This document shows positions 11,621-23,463 of a DNA stretch of 64,000 nt, one piece after another (within the stretch, counting starts at the first letter, position 1; the number at the start of each line of letters is the position of its first letter). Position numbers and translations under genes: made by a program. The notes below the pieces were generated by a model. The model ran no database searches. It was not told where the DNA came from and saw only the letters and a program-made list of their open reading frames with translations. This stretch comes from Gigaspora margarita (lineage: Eukaryota > Glomeromycota > Glomeromycetes > Diversisporales > Gigasporaceae), in NCBI GenBank assembly GCA_009809945.1, contig WTPW01000992.1, positions 1 to 64,000 on the forward strand, read 5' to 3'.

Positions 11621-12277
11621 TCCCTTAAACCATATTCCAGGCAAATTTGCCTGGAATTTTTAATCATATTTACAATTTTTTAAATAAAATAAAAATTTAT
11701 TAAGAATATGAGGTATACTTTATTTATAGAATATTTTCTTTAAAATATACATTATAAACTTAATTAAAAAAATTTTTTAAAATTATTAATAAACTTTAAA
11801 GTAATAAAAGTTTGAAGTTTTTAATTTAAAATTTTTACTATAAAGCTTTTCTTTAGATTTTCTTAAATTTTATATGTTCCCGTCTATAAAAAAAATTTTC
11901 ACTTCTAATTAAAGTTCTAATTTTTACAAGTAAATCACAAAAGTTGCAATAATTAAAGTTGTAATCCTTTTTATAAACTACAATATTATATTAGAACAGA
12001 GAGCTAGAGTTAATATTTATAGAGTTTGCCAAGAATAAGTAAATAATTTTTTTGGCTAATAAATTTTTTAAAATTTGTCTATTTTTAGCTTATAAGCAAC
12101 TTAAACTTTTTTTCTTATAATATAAAATTAAATACTACTATAATATAATCCTTATTTTTAAATATTATCAAAAAAAATTTTAATTAAATCTTTTAAATTT
12201 TAAAAAATATAGATCATAAGCATATTTATAGCAATTTTCTAGGCAAATTTGCCTGGAATTGCTTACAGTTTAAGGGA
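11621..12277. mobile_element. MITE with TA duplication and subterminal palindromes
   Basis: Ends TCCCTTAAAC and GTTTAAGGGA are flanked by TA on both sides. Just inside each end lies the same palindrome CAGGCAAATTTGCCTG (about 11638-11655 and 12238-12256). Length 657 bp, extremely AT-rich interior, no ORF. TA duplication suggests a mariner-like element. Confidence 0.75.
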
Positions 12278-12384
12278 TAAACTCTATAATGCTATAATTT
12301 ACTGTAAACAATTAACTATAAAAATTCTTTACAATGTACTATGCAATTAAGATTAAATATTTAATTTACTATTATAATTACTAT

Positions 12385-13015
12385 TGTTATAGAACGAGTT
12401 GTTAATATTATTTTATTATTTATTTTATTAGCATTATTATTATCTTTAGTATTTCATATATTGTTATTATTAATTGAGAAGCTAGACATTTAGAATAGTT
12501 CATATCACTTATAACGCTTATACTGCTTATACTGCTTATAACGATTATAGCTTACACTGCTTATAATGCTTATACTGCTTATACTGCTTATAATGCTTAT
12601 ACCACTTATACCGCTTATAATGATTATATAGCTTATAATGCTTATGTCACTCATGATAATTATTGTAAATCAATGCTTATAATGCTTATTCTAAAATGTA
12701 TTTAAAGACACTGAATTTCCTCTTTGTTAAATTAAACCAAGACACCCCACTTCTCTTTATACTTAATAAATATCTTGTAAAAGGGATTTCTTAGGAATAA
12801 AAAGCTAGGAATAGCCCTCTTGCTTATTATTATTAATAAAGAAACTATTGTTAAAATATAAATATTGTCATGAACCACCTACAGAGAAGAGTATAGTTTC
12901 TTACAGACTAAGGAATTATACCTGCCTCTTGGACACTGCTATAAACTGCTAAAGGATCTCTGTAGCCATGTTGTTGTTATGGTAAGGAGTACAAGAAGGC
13001 CTCCCTACTGTAACA
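12385..13015 (+). repeat. 5' LTR
   Basis: Matches 17883-18488. It includes a GCTTATA(C/A)T minisatellite at about 12508-12655, a TTATACTTAATAAATAT TATA-like stretch near 12757, and AATAAA at about 12834 that could serve as a poly(A) signal. Ends in TGTAACA. Confidence 0.92.
12508..12655 (+). repeat. GCTTATAAT/CTGCTTATA minisatellite in LTR
   Basis: About fifteen copies of a 9-10 bp unit (CTTATACTG / CTTATAATG). The 3' LTR carries a shorter version at about 18007-18110, so copy number changed after insertion or differed in the template. Confidence 0.85.
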
Positions 13016-13078
13016 TTTAGTGCCTTTTGCCAGAAATTCTTTTAAAACATTTGAATATTATTAACCACCTACTCTATT

Positions 13079-13245
13079 TTGCTGCTGTTTATCTATAAGG
13101 AACTCTCTCTCTATATTTGCTGCTGCTGTCTTATCTTACTAACATTTTTTTGCTGCTGTTCAATTCTTTCTTGCTGCTGTTATTCTCTCTTGCTGCTGTT
13201 TCTATACTCATCTTTTTGAACTAACTCTAGCTGCTGTATTCTAGT
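13079..13245 (+). repeat. Six dispersed TGCTGCTGT motifs in the leader
   Basis: TGCTGCTGT (last copy AGCTGCTGT) recurs near 13082, 13118, 13150, 13172, 13191 and 13231 in the untranslated leader between the 5' LTR and the first gag ATG at 13318. A packaging or structured-leader role would be speculation. Confidence 0.7.
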
Positions 13246-13317
13246 AATTGTAATTACTAACGAACACTACTAACATCTAATCATTCTAAAAGACTTAGCT
13301 CAGAAGTCATAAGGCAT

Positions 13318-15895
13318 ATGACTACTGATATCAACGAATTATATAATCAACATATTAGGAATAATCTAGCAGAACATTACTAGAACCCTGCTCTTCCTTT
13401 TTCTTCTCTTCAATTAATTGCTCCTGATCTTTCTTGCCAAGAGTGTTATCCTCCTCCTAGAACCAGTGGCCGAATATTTTTACAAAAACTATTTGGCAGA
13501 TTTTGGTGTTGGTATTCTGGAACCTACTACACTGATACTTATAGTGGCCAAACTACTAGTAACTTTGCTTGCTTAACTTCTACTTGAGACTCTTTGACTA
13601 TTCATGCTTGCATTAGAGATATCATTTTTAGCTGCTACTATCAAGTAGATATTGTATACCCAGGAGAAATTGCTCTTCTATTCTCCTTTGATACACCATT
13701 CTACCTCCTATAGACTTTGATGATTATACTGTTTTTGACTACTACCTTGACCCCAAACCTGAAACTTATCACTGAGTATACAACCCATATCCAGACTTTG
13801 GCTCTTCTATTGCAGAGACTCCTGATCAAAATCTTACAACTACACCTTTTCTTGATACTTTTGTCAGCCTCTCTTCTAGCCCCAATTTATATTCTCTTAG
13901 TGACAACTATAGTACTACTAGTTTCCACTCTTCTCGAATTTCACATATTAGTTTAACTACAAGCTCTGTAACTCTAACACCTCGACAACTAGAAGTTGCT
14001 TCTTTAAGACTACTACTACTTTTGAATTAAATCAACACTTACCTAATACTGTTCCAGAAACAACTGAAGGAAACCAAGCACCTCCTTTACCACCCCTTGT
14101 AACTAATCTACTACCTACAATCAATCTACTACCTACAATCAACTTACCAATACTCAACCCACCTGTAATCCACCTACCTTCCAATATGGCAAACCAAGCT
14201 CTAACTGATGCTGCCAATGCTACTAATACCCTTGCTGCTGCTTTTGCAAATGAACCTAAAAAGAACCTTTTATCTGTCAATTTCTTTAATGGTGATGGAA
14301 CCCAAGACCCTCTTGAATAGTATACTGAATTTAAATGTGCTGCTGTTGCTAACCGATGGAGTGCTGCCTGAAAATTGGAACTTGTTTCTGTATACTTGAA
14401 AGGAATTGCCTTAGATTGGCTTTCCTCTCTCGCTAATGCTCCTACTGCTTTTAGTGATAACAATAACCAAGCCACCAGTTTCAAACACCTCTTTAAAGCT
14501 CGTTTTATTACTCCCAAGCAAAAAGCTATATGGCAAAAAACAAGTTTTTGATATAAAACAAGGAACCAGCTCTGTGGATGAGTATATTAACCAATTTAGA
14601 AAATTAAAGAAATGTATCAACTCTGAAGATGCTTTTCCTGCAGACTTTTTGAAACAACTCTTCATCCAAGGACTCCGCCCTGAGTTTGCTATCAACATTC
14701 AAGCTTCTGAACCTGCTGATCTTGCTACTGCTATGGATACTACTCGCAAATAGGAAACTGGAAAACCTATAGCCTCTCCTAATACAGATACAGACAAAGC
14801 TATTAAACAATTAACTGACCAAATTGTCCAACTTAGTATTAACCTTGCCCAGAAACAACAACTTTCTAACCTTTCTGTCAACTATGCTGACTCTCCTAAA
14901 CAAGCCAACCCAATCAAGCAACCTCCTACTTGTCACTACTGTAGTAGAACTGGACATTTTATTGCTCATTGTCAAACCAAGCAAAATAATCAAAACTAAG
15001 AATGAGGAAGAAATAGACAATCTAACAATAACAACAATCACCAATAAAACTCATATAGAAACAGATCCAGAAGTCAAGATAATTATAATAGAGACTGAGA
15101 TAATTATAATCAAGACTGAAGCTGCTCAAGAAATAGGAATAATCATAATGACTGAGATGACTACTGCTCTCGAAGTCATGATAGATCCTCAACATAGAGA
15201 CTTTCTAATCGCACCCTTTCACCTTACTATAGAAATGTTAACTATCTTGATGGAACTCCTTCTACTTCTACCAGTACCTATTCTAACCAGACCCTTAACC
15301 CCCAAAAATAGAAAACACTTCTGAATAATACTTTTATTCACACTGTTCTATCCTCTTATTTATATAAAGAAGCAAAAACTGCTAACTTGATCCAGACATC
15401 TGCTTATACTAAACCTGTTATATGCAATATCCAACTGAACCAGAAACCCTACCAAGCTATCCTTGACAGTGGAGCCTCTATTAGTATGATTGCTCACAAA
15501 GTAGTCCAAGACTTAGGATTAAAATAGAACAAGTCTCTACTAGCCTCATTATATCTGCTACCGGAACCTCTACTCACTCTCTAGGAATGATTCGAGATCT
15601 ACTTGTAGAATTGATGGTGCAATTGTTCCTATTACTGTTGAAGTTGTACCTACTACTTCTTACTCTCTATTGCTTGGAAATGACTGGTCAAAGAAAATTG
15701 AAGCCAGTTATAACTGGAAGAATGGACAATACTCCTTTAGATAGAAAAACAAAAAACATACTATCTCTATCTTCTACGAAAGTGATCAACTACTACCATC
15801 ACAACCCACTATTACTGACTCTGCAGAATTAGATACTTATGAACAAGAATATTTAGTACCCAAGAAACTTATGCTTTTAACTGAGAACCAGACAT
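13318..15895 (+). pseudogene. Gag-protease polyprotein remnant (LTR element)
   Basis: Starts at ATG 13318. After a poorly conserved N-terminal part comes a Retrotrans_gag-like block (about 14270-14750) with FNGDGTQDPLE, YLKGIALDWLSSL, FITPKQKAIW, VDEYINQFRKL and FIQGLRPE. A CCHC knuckle follows at 14928-14970 (C-x2-C-x4-H-x4-C, CHYCSRTGHFIAHC), then a polar Arg/Asn-rich linker. A retropepsin follows: AILDSGASISMIAH near 15455-15500 contains the catalytic D-S-G, and YSLLLGNDWS near 15660-15700 is the C-terminal hydrophobic-G motif. The role would be capsid assembly, RNA binding and polyprotein cleavage. It is broken by frameshifts (about 13710, 14005, 14535, 15525) and by stops at 13381, 13585, 13773, 14318, 14369 and 14751, many at likely Trp positions. 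No pol follows. Confidence 0.85.
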
Positions 15896-15904
15896 GATCT
15901 CTAC

Positions 15905-17760
15905 CTCCGATAATGATGCCAACCCATGGATTATCTATCAGCCTAGACATAGAAGATGAAACCCTTCTAGCCCTCACGTATGCAGAAATTGTAGATCACC
16001 TGATCACCTCTTCGCTAATTGTTCTACCAACTATTGTAACTGCTGCCAACATGAAGAGCACATTGCTATTCACTGCCCCCAACAATTACCTAGATGGTCC
16101 TCCTGCCGCATTTGCAATAGAAATGACCACCTGTATCGAAACTGCCCAGAAATGTTACCACACTTGTAGAATGAATGGCCATATTGCTATTGATTGTCCG
16201 CTTGCAACTCTCAAGAAACAGAACTGAGTTTGTTAATATGAATGTGACCCCGATACCATTGAAGCCAAAAGATTGTATAACTATAGTTCAAAGTGTACCT
16301 ACTATTGCTATCTCTATAAAAAGCTCAATAAACCAAATGACTTATGAGCTCTCAATAACCAGTTTGTCTGCCATGGATGCTATTCTGACTACCACTATGA
16401 ACTCCCCTTTGATGATCCTCAACGAATTTATTATTATGACCAAGAAGACGGATATGGAACTCTTGTTCTATGCAAAATATGTGAAGAAACTAGACCTACT
16501 TCTAGGATGTATAGTTTGGAAAGCCTAGAACAAGCTCTATAGTTTTGTGATCTCGAGCACCTTTATGCTTATAAAGCAGAACAGGATATTCTCTATAATC
16601 CTAACTATAACTTGTGGACCAGTATCAGACATTATACCGAATCTAACAGAAGTGCTGGATCCCAATATGAAATGAACCAGACTTGTATCTTCTGACTAGC
16701 CAAGATTTTCTTACAAGAAAGTAACCAATATGTGGCTAAAGCTCTAGAACCTCAGGTGATCGATCAAATTCACCAACTATAGAACTCAGAAGAAATATCT
16801 TTAATACTTTATGCTGAATATGGTCTCTTAGTAGAAAATGAAGAAGCCCAAATATGACAAGCCCTTGAAATTTCTTTCAATACTAGCTATCCTGAATTTT
16901 GTAAAGAAACTGCTTTTGCTAACCTTCGAAGAAACTTTGCAGACCCTGTTGACCTCTGCAAGGAATGTTTACATGTTAAACACCAAGAAGAACTAGACGA
17001 ACATGATGGATACTGTGCTGACTGTGAACCCCCTCCACCATCTATATTTTAACCAGAACCTGAATCTGAAATTGAACTAGAAGAACCTGTAGAAGAACTC
17101 ACAGAAAATGAACCAAATATTGTTACTATAGATGCTTTTGAAGAATTACAACAAGTTACTTTACAGAATCAGACCATCGAACAACTCCAACAACAGATTC
17201 AGAAACTTGAAACCTTTAACCAATGATTACTTCAATTCATTCAACAAGATAACCAATACAATTTAGAAATTTCTAGCCAAAATGTAATTTTATGTGATGC
17301 TTTAAACCCAGAACAAGTAGTTGATGTTACTCCAACAGAAGAACCAGATCACTCTTATGAACTTGATGAATTATTAAGACCTTTTAATGAAGACATAGAA
17401 GCTGTATTGACCGCCGCCTCAACTGAAAAGCCTAAGGCTATTGCTCAATTGTTTAAAGACTTGATACAGACTCTCAATCCACAGAAGACTGCTAGAACAA
17501 ATCCTTTTCTCTGAGAAACTTGAACTGCACAAATTGACAAAATTCTGCAAGGGTTACCCAAATTTAAACAATCTTGATGAGGACAGATACAGGCCATCGA
17601 AGCCTATTATTACTTGGGAACAATTATTGAGAAACAGACAGAACATAGAACACAAATTAGAGAACAGATTCAAAAAGTTAAAGGTGAAAGAAAAACTCAA
17701 GACATTTGAAAAGAAGCTCAAAGAATTAGAAAATCTTCACAGTTTGTCCTAAAGACTTAA
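15905..17760 (+). pseudogene. Zinc-knuckle/CxxC acidic protein remnant downstream of gag-pro
   Basis: About 15970-16150 encodes three consecutive CCHC knuckles (CRNCRSPDHLFANC, CNCCQHEEHIAIHC, CRICNRNDHLYRNC). A frame change near 16150 leads to a fourth, imperfect one (CRMNGHIAIDC). From 16153 to the TAA at 17758 one reading frame runs 536 codons with no frameshift but 14 stops (10 TGA, 2 TAG, 2 TAA). It holds CxxC pairs (VCHGC, LCKIC, LCKEC, YCADC) with intervening histidines, then an acidic Glu/Gln-rich, probably coiled-coil segment (about 17050-17400) and a basic tail. It ends about 120 bp before the 3' LTR. No RT or integrase motif is visible. Function unknown; a nucleic-acid-binding accessory protein is a reasonable guess. 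Confidence 0.7.
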
Positions 17761-17869
17761 TGCATCAAACCAAACACCTTTTCATAACTCAAGTAATCAA
17801 GTTAAAAGACAAAAACTATACCATCCTAATAGAAGAACTAGAGAAGAAATTTACGGAATAAATTTTCTT

Positions 17870-17882
17870 AAGGAGACAAAAA
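17870..17882 (+). promoter_or_regulatory. Polypurine tract
   Basis: AAGGAGACAAAAA lies immediately upstream of the 3' LTR start TGTTATAG, the expected position for the plus-strand primer of LTR retrotransposon replication. Confidence 0.7.
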
Positions 17883-18488
17883 TGTTATAGAATAAGTTGT
17901 TAATATTATTTTATTATTTATTTTAATAGCATTATTATTTATTATCTTTAGTATTTCATATATTGTTATTATTAATTGAGAAGTTAGATATTTAGAATAG
18001 TTCATATCGCTTATAACGCTTATACCACTTATACTGCTTATAATGATTATAATGCTTATACTGCTTATAACACTTATACTGCTTATACTACTTATTATAA
18101 CTTTATATCACTCATGATGATTGTAATATTTATCATTGTAAATCAATGTTTATAATGCTTATACTAAAATGTATTTAAAGACACAGAATTTCCCCTTTTT
18201 TAAATTAGACCAAGACACCCCACTTCTCTTTATACTTAATAAATATCTTGTAAAAGGGATTTCTTAGGAATAGAAACCTGGAAATAGTCCTCTTGCTTAT
18301 TATTATTAATAAAGAAACTATTGTTAAAATATAAATATTGTCACGAACCACCTACAGAGAAGAGTATAATTTCTTACAGACTAAGGAATTATACCTGCCT
18401 CTTGGACACCACTATAAACTGCTAAAGGATCCCTTTAGCCATGTTGTTGTTATAGTAAGGAGTATAAGAAGGCCTCTCTACTGTAATA
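17883..18488 (+). repeat. 3' LTR
   Basis: 606-bp direct repeat of 12385-13015, ending TGTAATA followed by the CTAT target duplication. The frame at 18338-18535 inside it is LTR sequence, not a gene. Confidence 0.92.
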
Positions 18489-18492
18489 CTAT

Positions 18493-19697
18493 AAATAATA
18501 TTGTAAAGTTTACTAACTGTTATAATAACAAATAGTATATAATTAATTTATATTAATATAATTATAAATTCAGTCTAAAACTACTATAAAAAATTTTATT
18601 TTGAAATTTGAAAGTATTATAACACACATATTGAATTTACAATTGTGATTTCTGAATTATTCACAATACAAACTATTATAATAACACAGTATATAACTGT
18701 TGGTTTACATTATAATTGATAGCTATAATTTTTATTCAAATAAATTAATAGCTATACTTCTATTATAATTTACTGTTATAATATTATTTGATACATAAAT
18801 ATTAGTGCATCTATTATTTCAAATCAACAGCTACCTGTGAATATAATATAATTTTAGCTATTAGTATTCTAATTAGCAATAAAAATATAATATATATGAT
18901 AAATATTATTAGTCACCAAAACAAAATACTGAACAATATGACCTGCCAAAACAATAGTTACTAAACTAATTTAAATAGTTAAATAGCAACATAATTGAAC
19001 AGATAATAAAAACAACTACAACAAAAAAAGGCAAAAAAAATTTACAACATACTATATAAGAACAAAAAAAAGCAATTCTAATATGTATTCTTCCAAATAT
19101 GCACTATACTAAAATAAATGATAAACTTAACAACTTACTATTGCAATATTGAAATTATAGTTGTAATTTTTATCCAATTTAATGTAAAAAACTTTTACAT
19201 ACATTAATACTTGATATTATAACATTTACTTACATTACTAATAATACTCACAAAATATTTAATACTAAATAAATTTTACTATTCACACATATCTACAATT
19301 ATATTATTAAATAATTGATAATTATTTAAAGAATCAATTATTCAAAAACAAACATATAATTACCAATTTCAAACAATAAATATAATAACAAATATTATAA
19401 TTACAAATAGTACTATTTTTCAAGCACTTATATCTTCTAAATTAAATCTATATCAATATTTACAAACTACAGATATCTAAAAACCAAACAATTTTCTAAA
19501 ATCAATTTTTCTTATAACAAACAATACACAATAAATAATAACATAAAATAAATTAAAATAACAAAAGCACTAGTTAAATTTTAACTTAGTCATTATCAAA
19601 TACAATTACAACTACTTACCTGACACAAATGTATAATAACATAAAATAAAAATAATAAATAGTGCTCAAAAAAAATATATACAACAATACAGAATTT
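18493..19697. other. AT-rich region, nothing recognised
   Basis: Extremely AT-rich with many short A/T tracts. No ORF, array or clear inverted repeat was recognised. Confidence 0.5.
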
Positions 19698-19852
19698 AAA
19701 TAGGGGAATTTACAAATAAGGGCCCAAAAATGCAAAATAATTACAATAAGGGTCCAAAATGAAAATAATTACAGATAGAGGCCTAATATTTGAAAATTAT
19801 TACAAATAAGGGCCTAAAATAATAATTTTGAATTTAAAGATCCTAAAACTAA
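19698..19852 (+). repeat. Four tandem ~30-35 bp units (TTACAAATAAGGGCC)
   Basis: TTACAAATAAGGGCCCAAAA, then three diverged copies (ATAAGGGTCC, ATAGAGGCCT, ATAAGGGCCT), each followed by an A/T-rich spacer. The conserved part is markedly GC-richer than the flanks. Confidence 0.75.
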
Positions 19853-19874
19853 TAAGTAAACCTTCTTTGGCTTC

Positions 19875-19970
19875 TAATTGGAAGTTGTAAAGCTCATTTT
19901 TTTGATTCTAATGGTAGTTAAATCATCAAAATCGGCCCAGTGGATCCCAAGATACTTGTAAGAACATAAA
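19875..19970 (+). repeat. Shared ~85-nt core motif, locus 3
   Basis: Contains GAAGTTGTAAAGCTC, TAATGGTAGTTAAATCATC and AAAATCGGCCCAGTGG, then AAGATACTTG. It aligns collinearly with the reverse complement of 6001-6093 and with both arms of the foldback at 9715-9935. No ends of a mobile element were found here. Confidence 0.65.
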
Positions 19971-20194
19971 GATCAGCAAATTTACTATTGCACAAACTAT
20001 TTATTTTTCTTTACATACATTTTGAAAAGTTATTTTATAATAGTGATTTACTTAAGAGCCCAAAACCAATTGTAATAATAAAATTTTGTATAAATCACAA
20101 TTTTTTATTTGATAGCTTTTTTCTTACTTTATATTTGTTTTCTTTAAATACATTTTGAAAAGTTTTTTTATTATTATGCAGAGGACCAGGTTTC

Positions 20195-20449
20195 AGTGTA
20201 GGAAATTAGTGTTCTCAGAGTTCTTATGAGAACACTATTATAAATTTGTGAACAGTAAAATTTTTTTACTGTTCACTATCTAAAATTTTTTTGAGAACAG
20301 CAAAATAATTATATTGTTCTCATAAGTATAATAATTAGCTATATAATTTTATGACAAAATCAAAAATTGATAAAAATTCTTATTTAATTTTAATAAAAAG
20401 GATTACAATTTGCTATAAAAGTAACAATAACAACTACTTATATTGGTGT

Positions 20450-20483
<34 letters not shown>

Positions 20484-20556
20484 TGAGAACACTAACCAAT
20501 TGGTTGAGAACACTTATAGCTAATATACTGTTCTTATGAGAACAGTATTTGAATTC
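20195..20556. mobile_element. Foldback/MITE built from TGTTCTCATAAG inverted motifs
   Basis: Begins with TGTTCTCAGAGTTCTTATGAGAACA, contains ACAGTAAAA...TTTTACTGT and TGTTCTCATAAG, and ends with GAGAACACTTATAG and ACTGTTCTTATGAGAACAGT. Each end is itself a palindrome and the two ends are inverted relative to one another. A 30-nt T run lies at about 20452-20481. The small frame at 20351-20539 is repeat sequence. Confidence 0.6.
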
Positions 20557-20559
20557 GAA

Positions 20560-22608
20560 ATTTTCAACACTGCCAGGTTTATGACAGTCAGACCCAATGT
20601 ACAGGGCAGGCTATGGTATTCTGTGCAGCTGTGAGAACTGAGCATGAAATAGTGATCATCTCTATAGAAGATATTAACAATACTTCAGATACCATATCTT
20701 CATCTCTTTCTGAAGTACAATTTTCCTCCAATACTAACTGCTACCAACTCTAACAACTATCTAATATCAGAAATTAATAATAAATCCCTATTAGAAAAAG
20801 ACTTCAATAATGAAGAAATTGAACTACCTACAAATTCTTTAAATGACAGAAGCCATACACTCCACTTTTAGCTCTTTTGAGATATATAACCCAACAACAT
20901 GTTACAACAAATATCTATTATAGACTACAATCTCTACCTTCACTACAAACTTTAGCCTCTTTCTTGCAATATGTACTAGAACATTACTCTATGTTTTATT
21001 TAGATCAATATATTAAAATTTCTATTAAACCACATCCACAACTTTTACTGAATCACATATTTACCTCCTATATGAAAACCTTGTACTAGGTCACTTTATA
21101 TTTCCACCTTTTAGAGAACCACTATCCCTTTGCTATATAGAACTTAAATTATCCAATAACAATTTTTGAATACCAATCTTTACTAATAATCTTCTTTTTT
21201 TAATACCCAACTTACAACTATTATATATAAGGACGAAAACATTTCAGGTTTGAAAACCTAAAATTAAAATTTGAAGACGAAATTGTTTTTGATCTATTTT
21301 ACTTGAAAGACAAAATTATTTGATACTTTTTTTGAATAGATGAAATTTTAAGGAATATATTTATATAAATTTTATTTGCTCTTTCTTATAAAAAATTTTA
21401 ATTTTCTCTAGTGAAGATGAAATAGGCCTTTTTCAAAAATCAATTTTAGTGGCATCACTAACAACTATATACAAATCTTAATACCAATTCCTCCTCAAAT
21501 ATCAATTTATCTCATTCTTCTGAGGAACCTTGTTACAATAAATTCCTTAAAAAACATAATTTTCCACTTCTGCCACCTTTACAAACACTCAAATTCTTTA
21601 TACAAATTTACTCAAAATATATATTCATTATTATTCAAAAATTCTATTTATATTACAACTCTTGAAACACATGTATATCTCAACACCCAAGATGAAGTTC
21701 TTTCTAACCATATTATACTCTCTCCTAATATTCTATATACTACTAGTCACTAATCAAATTATCCACATCTAACTTCTTGCAAAATTTATATTTAACATTG
21801 CTACACACAATGTTAGAGGCTTTAATATTGCTTTCAAAGGCAAATTTGGCAAGACTACTGCATTAACCATAATATCTCAATTGCATGCATCACTGAAACT
21901 AAAATTGCATCAAAAACAACCCTTTCTTTTTGCAACAATAACTTATTTACCTATTACTAGGCAAATTCTAAAAGCTTAGTAGAAGGTGCTACTATTATAA
22001 TCTGCAATAATCTTAAACTACATGTGCATAGTTGTCATACACTTCCAGGTGGAGCTATTGCTTTGAACTTGTTTTTAAGGCAATATAAAGCTCTGTATTA
22101 TATCAGTTTATCTTTCATCTACTGATTTATATAAAAGAAATCAAGCTCAAAACCAGGTTTTTAATTGGACTTTATAGGCTCAACATTCTAATCTACACTC
22201 TATAATTTTAAGTAATTTTAATACACATGATAATACAACCAGCTCAGCATCAAAATATAAACTTATTAATTTTTTATATCACTCAAACATGTTTGATATT
22301 GAATCTCATTATAACAATACACACTATACCTGGTCAAACAGAATCAACCAAAGCAAAATAGACTATATTTGGACTAATTCATTTAATATACAATTTCTTC
22401 TTTCTTATAATATTAATAATAGCCAAACTAGTACTCTAAGTGACCATCTTATTCTATTGACATCCTGGAAATTTCCTAATGCCTATAGCAAATCTCCATG
22501 CCTTTATGCTAGTATTAGCTACAGAATTTTTAATTACAAAATAATGAGTTCAAATCAATGGACAGAATATCTGATCTATTACCCAACTTTTTATTACAAA
22601 TCATGTTC
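20560..22608 (+). pseudogene. LINE 5' part: ORF1-like region and APE endonuclease
   Basis: The 3' half clearly encodes the apurinic-like endonuclease of a non-LTR retrotransposon. HNVRGF near 21810 is the domain start, ITETKI near 21890 is the metal-binding E motif, TWSNRINQSKIDYIWTN at 22330-22380 and SDHLIL at 22439-22458 are the C-terminal catalytic Asp-His motifs. This enzyme nicks target DNA for target-primed reverse transcription. Upstream frames (20877-21089) may be ORF1 or linker and are not recognisable. Several stops and frameshifts make it non-functional. The protein continues after a 4.25-kb insertion, at 26864. Confidence 0.85.
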
Positions 22609-22962
22609 TACATATGCGCCGATTTGCGGATTAGACCTGAAAATTAGTCTACTGATCTGCAAAATATCACATGTTGATTGGATAAAATTAAAAAAATTTC
22701 ACTTAAATTTATTTTCCCACCTAAAAAAAAACAACAAAACATAAGCCAACCCATTTCTCCAACCCAAAACCCATTTCTCACTTTTAAGAAATAGTAGAAA
22801 TTAAATAAACATAGTAAAAAATAGGTAAATATTTAATGTAGAAATATAGTAAGTAAAAACTTATTATTTAAAGTATATAATCTCTTGTGAAAATTTTATA
22901 ATATGCTAATTAATTTAATAAGCTATCCAAATTTATGTAGAGGGTTAAATAGTACTGTAAAG

Positions 22963-23110
22963 CGTGGACTATAGTACCCTTACATCAAAGTACCCACCTC
23001 AAAAAAATTATATGGTGGAATATAAAATACCCAGTGGGCATATCCTATATAAAAAAATTTTTCATAGAAAAATCGCTTAGTATAGTACCTGGGTACTAAC
23101 TTTGATTTTG
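22963..23110. mobile_element. Small inverted-repeat element related to the 3943 MITE
   Basis: Contains ATCAAAGTACCCA on the left and GGGTACTAACTTTGAT on the right, with AGTACCC repeats between. This end motif is shared with the mariner-like MITE at 3943-4205. Exact ends are uncertain. Confidence 0.45.
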
Positions 23111-23463
23111 CCCATGGAATATAAAAGTTAATAGCTAAATAAAAAAAAAATTAGCGTAATAAAGAATCAAAATAATAAAAGTTTATTTTATAATCTGAAA
23201 TAACTTTCTATTTCGTCCGATTTATTAATAAGTGGAATGTCCTATGTTTGCCCTTTTCAACTCGTTTATATAACAATATGTGATTGATTACTGATTTATT
23301 GATAATAAATGGAATGCGAATGCGACTTTACTAAAATGCGCCTATGGTGCAATGGTTATACAATTCATATATAATAATTTTATTTTTTTATTATACTGTT
23401 ATACAGTATGTTATATTTATTTATTCATTTATTCATATGATATGATACAACATATACATACAC

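Larger units (their letters stand above)
12385..18488 (+). mobile_element. Full-length LTR retrotransposon, gag-pro only
   Basis: Two direct LTRs (631 and 606 bp) bound a 4.87-kb interior, and the element is flanked by CTAT on both sides (12381-12384 and 18489-18492). LTR ends are TGTTA...TAACA (TAATA at the 3' copy). A purine tract AAGGAGACAAAAA (17870-17882) lies directly before the 3' LTR. The interior encodes a Gag, a retropepsin (DSGA) and a second ORF with CCHC knuckles. I could not find reverse transcriptase, RNase H or integrase motifs, so the element looks non-autonomous. LTR differences seen at the start of the LTRs are largely transitions. No clear primer-binding site was recognised. 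Confidence 0.9.

Noticed and set aside
14032..15044. Minus-strand frames up to 161 residues
   Set aside because: They lie antisense to the gag-pro region, whose plus-strand motifs are unmistakable.
16153..17760. Nuclear code in which TGA means Trp
   Set aside because: The intact protease uses TGG for Trp, and TAG and TAA also occur at decayed positions in the same elements. Mutation explains the pattern better.
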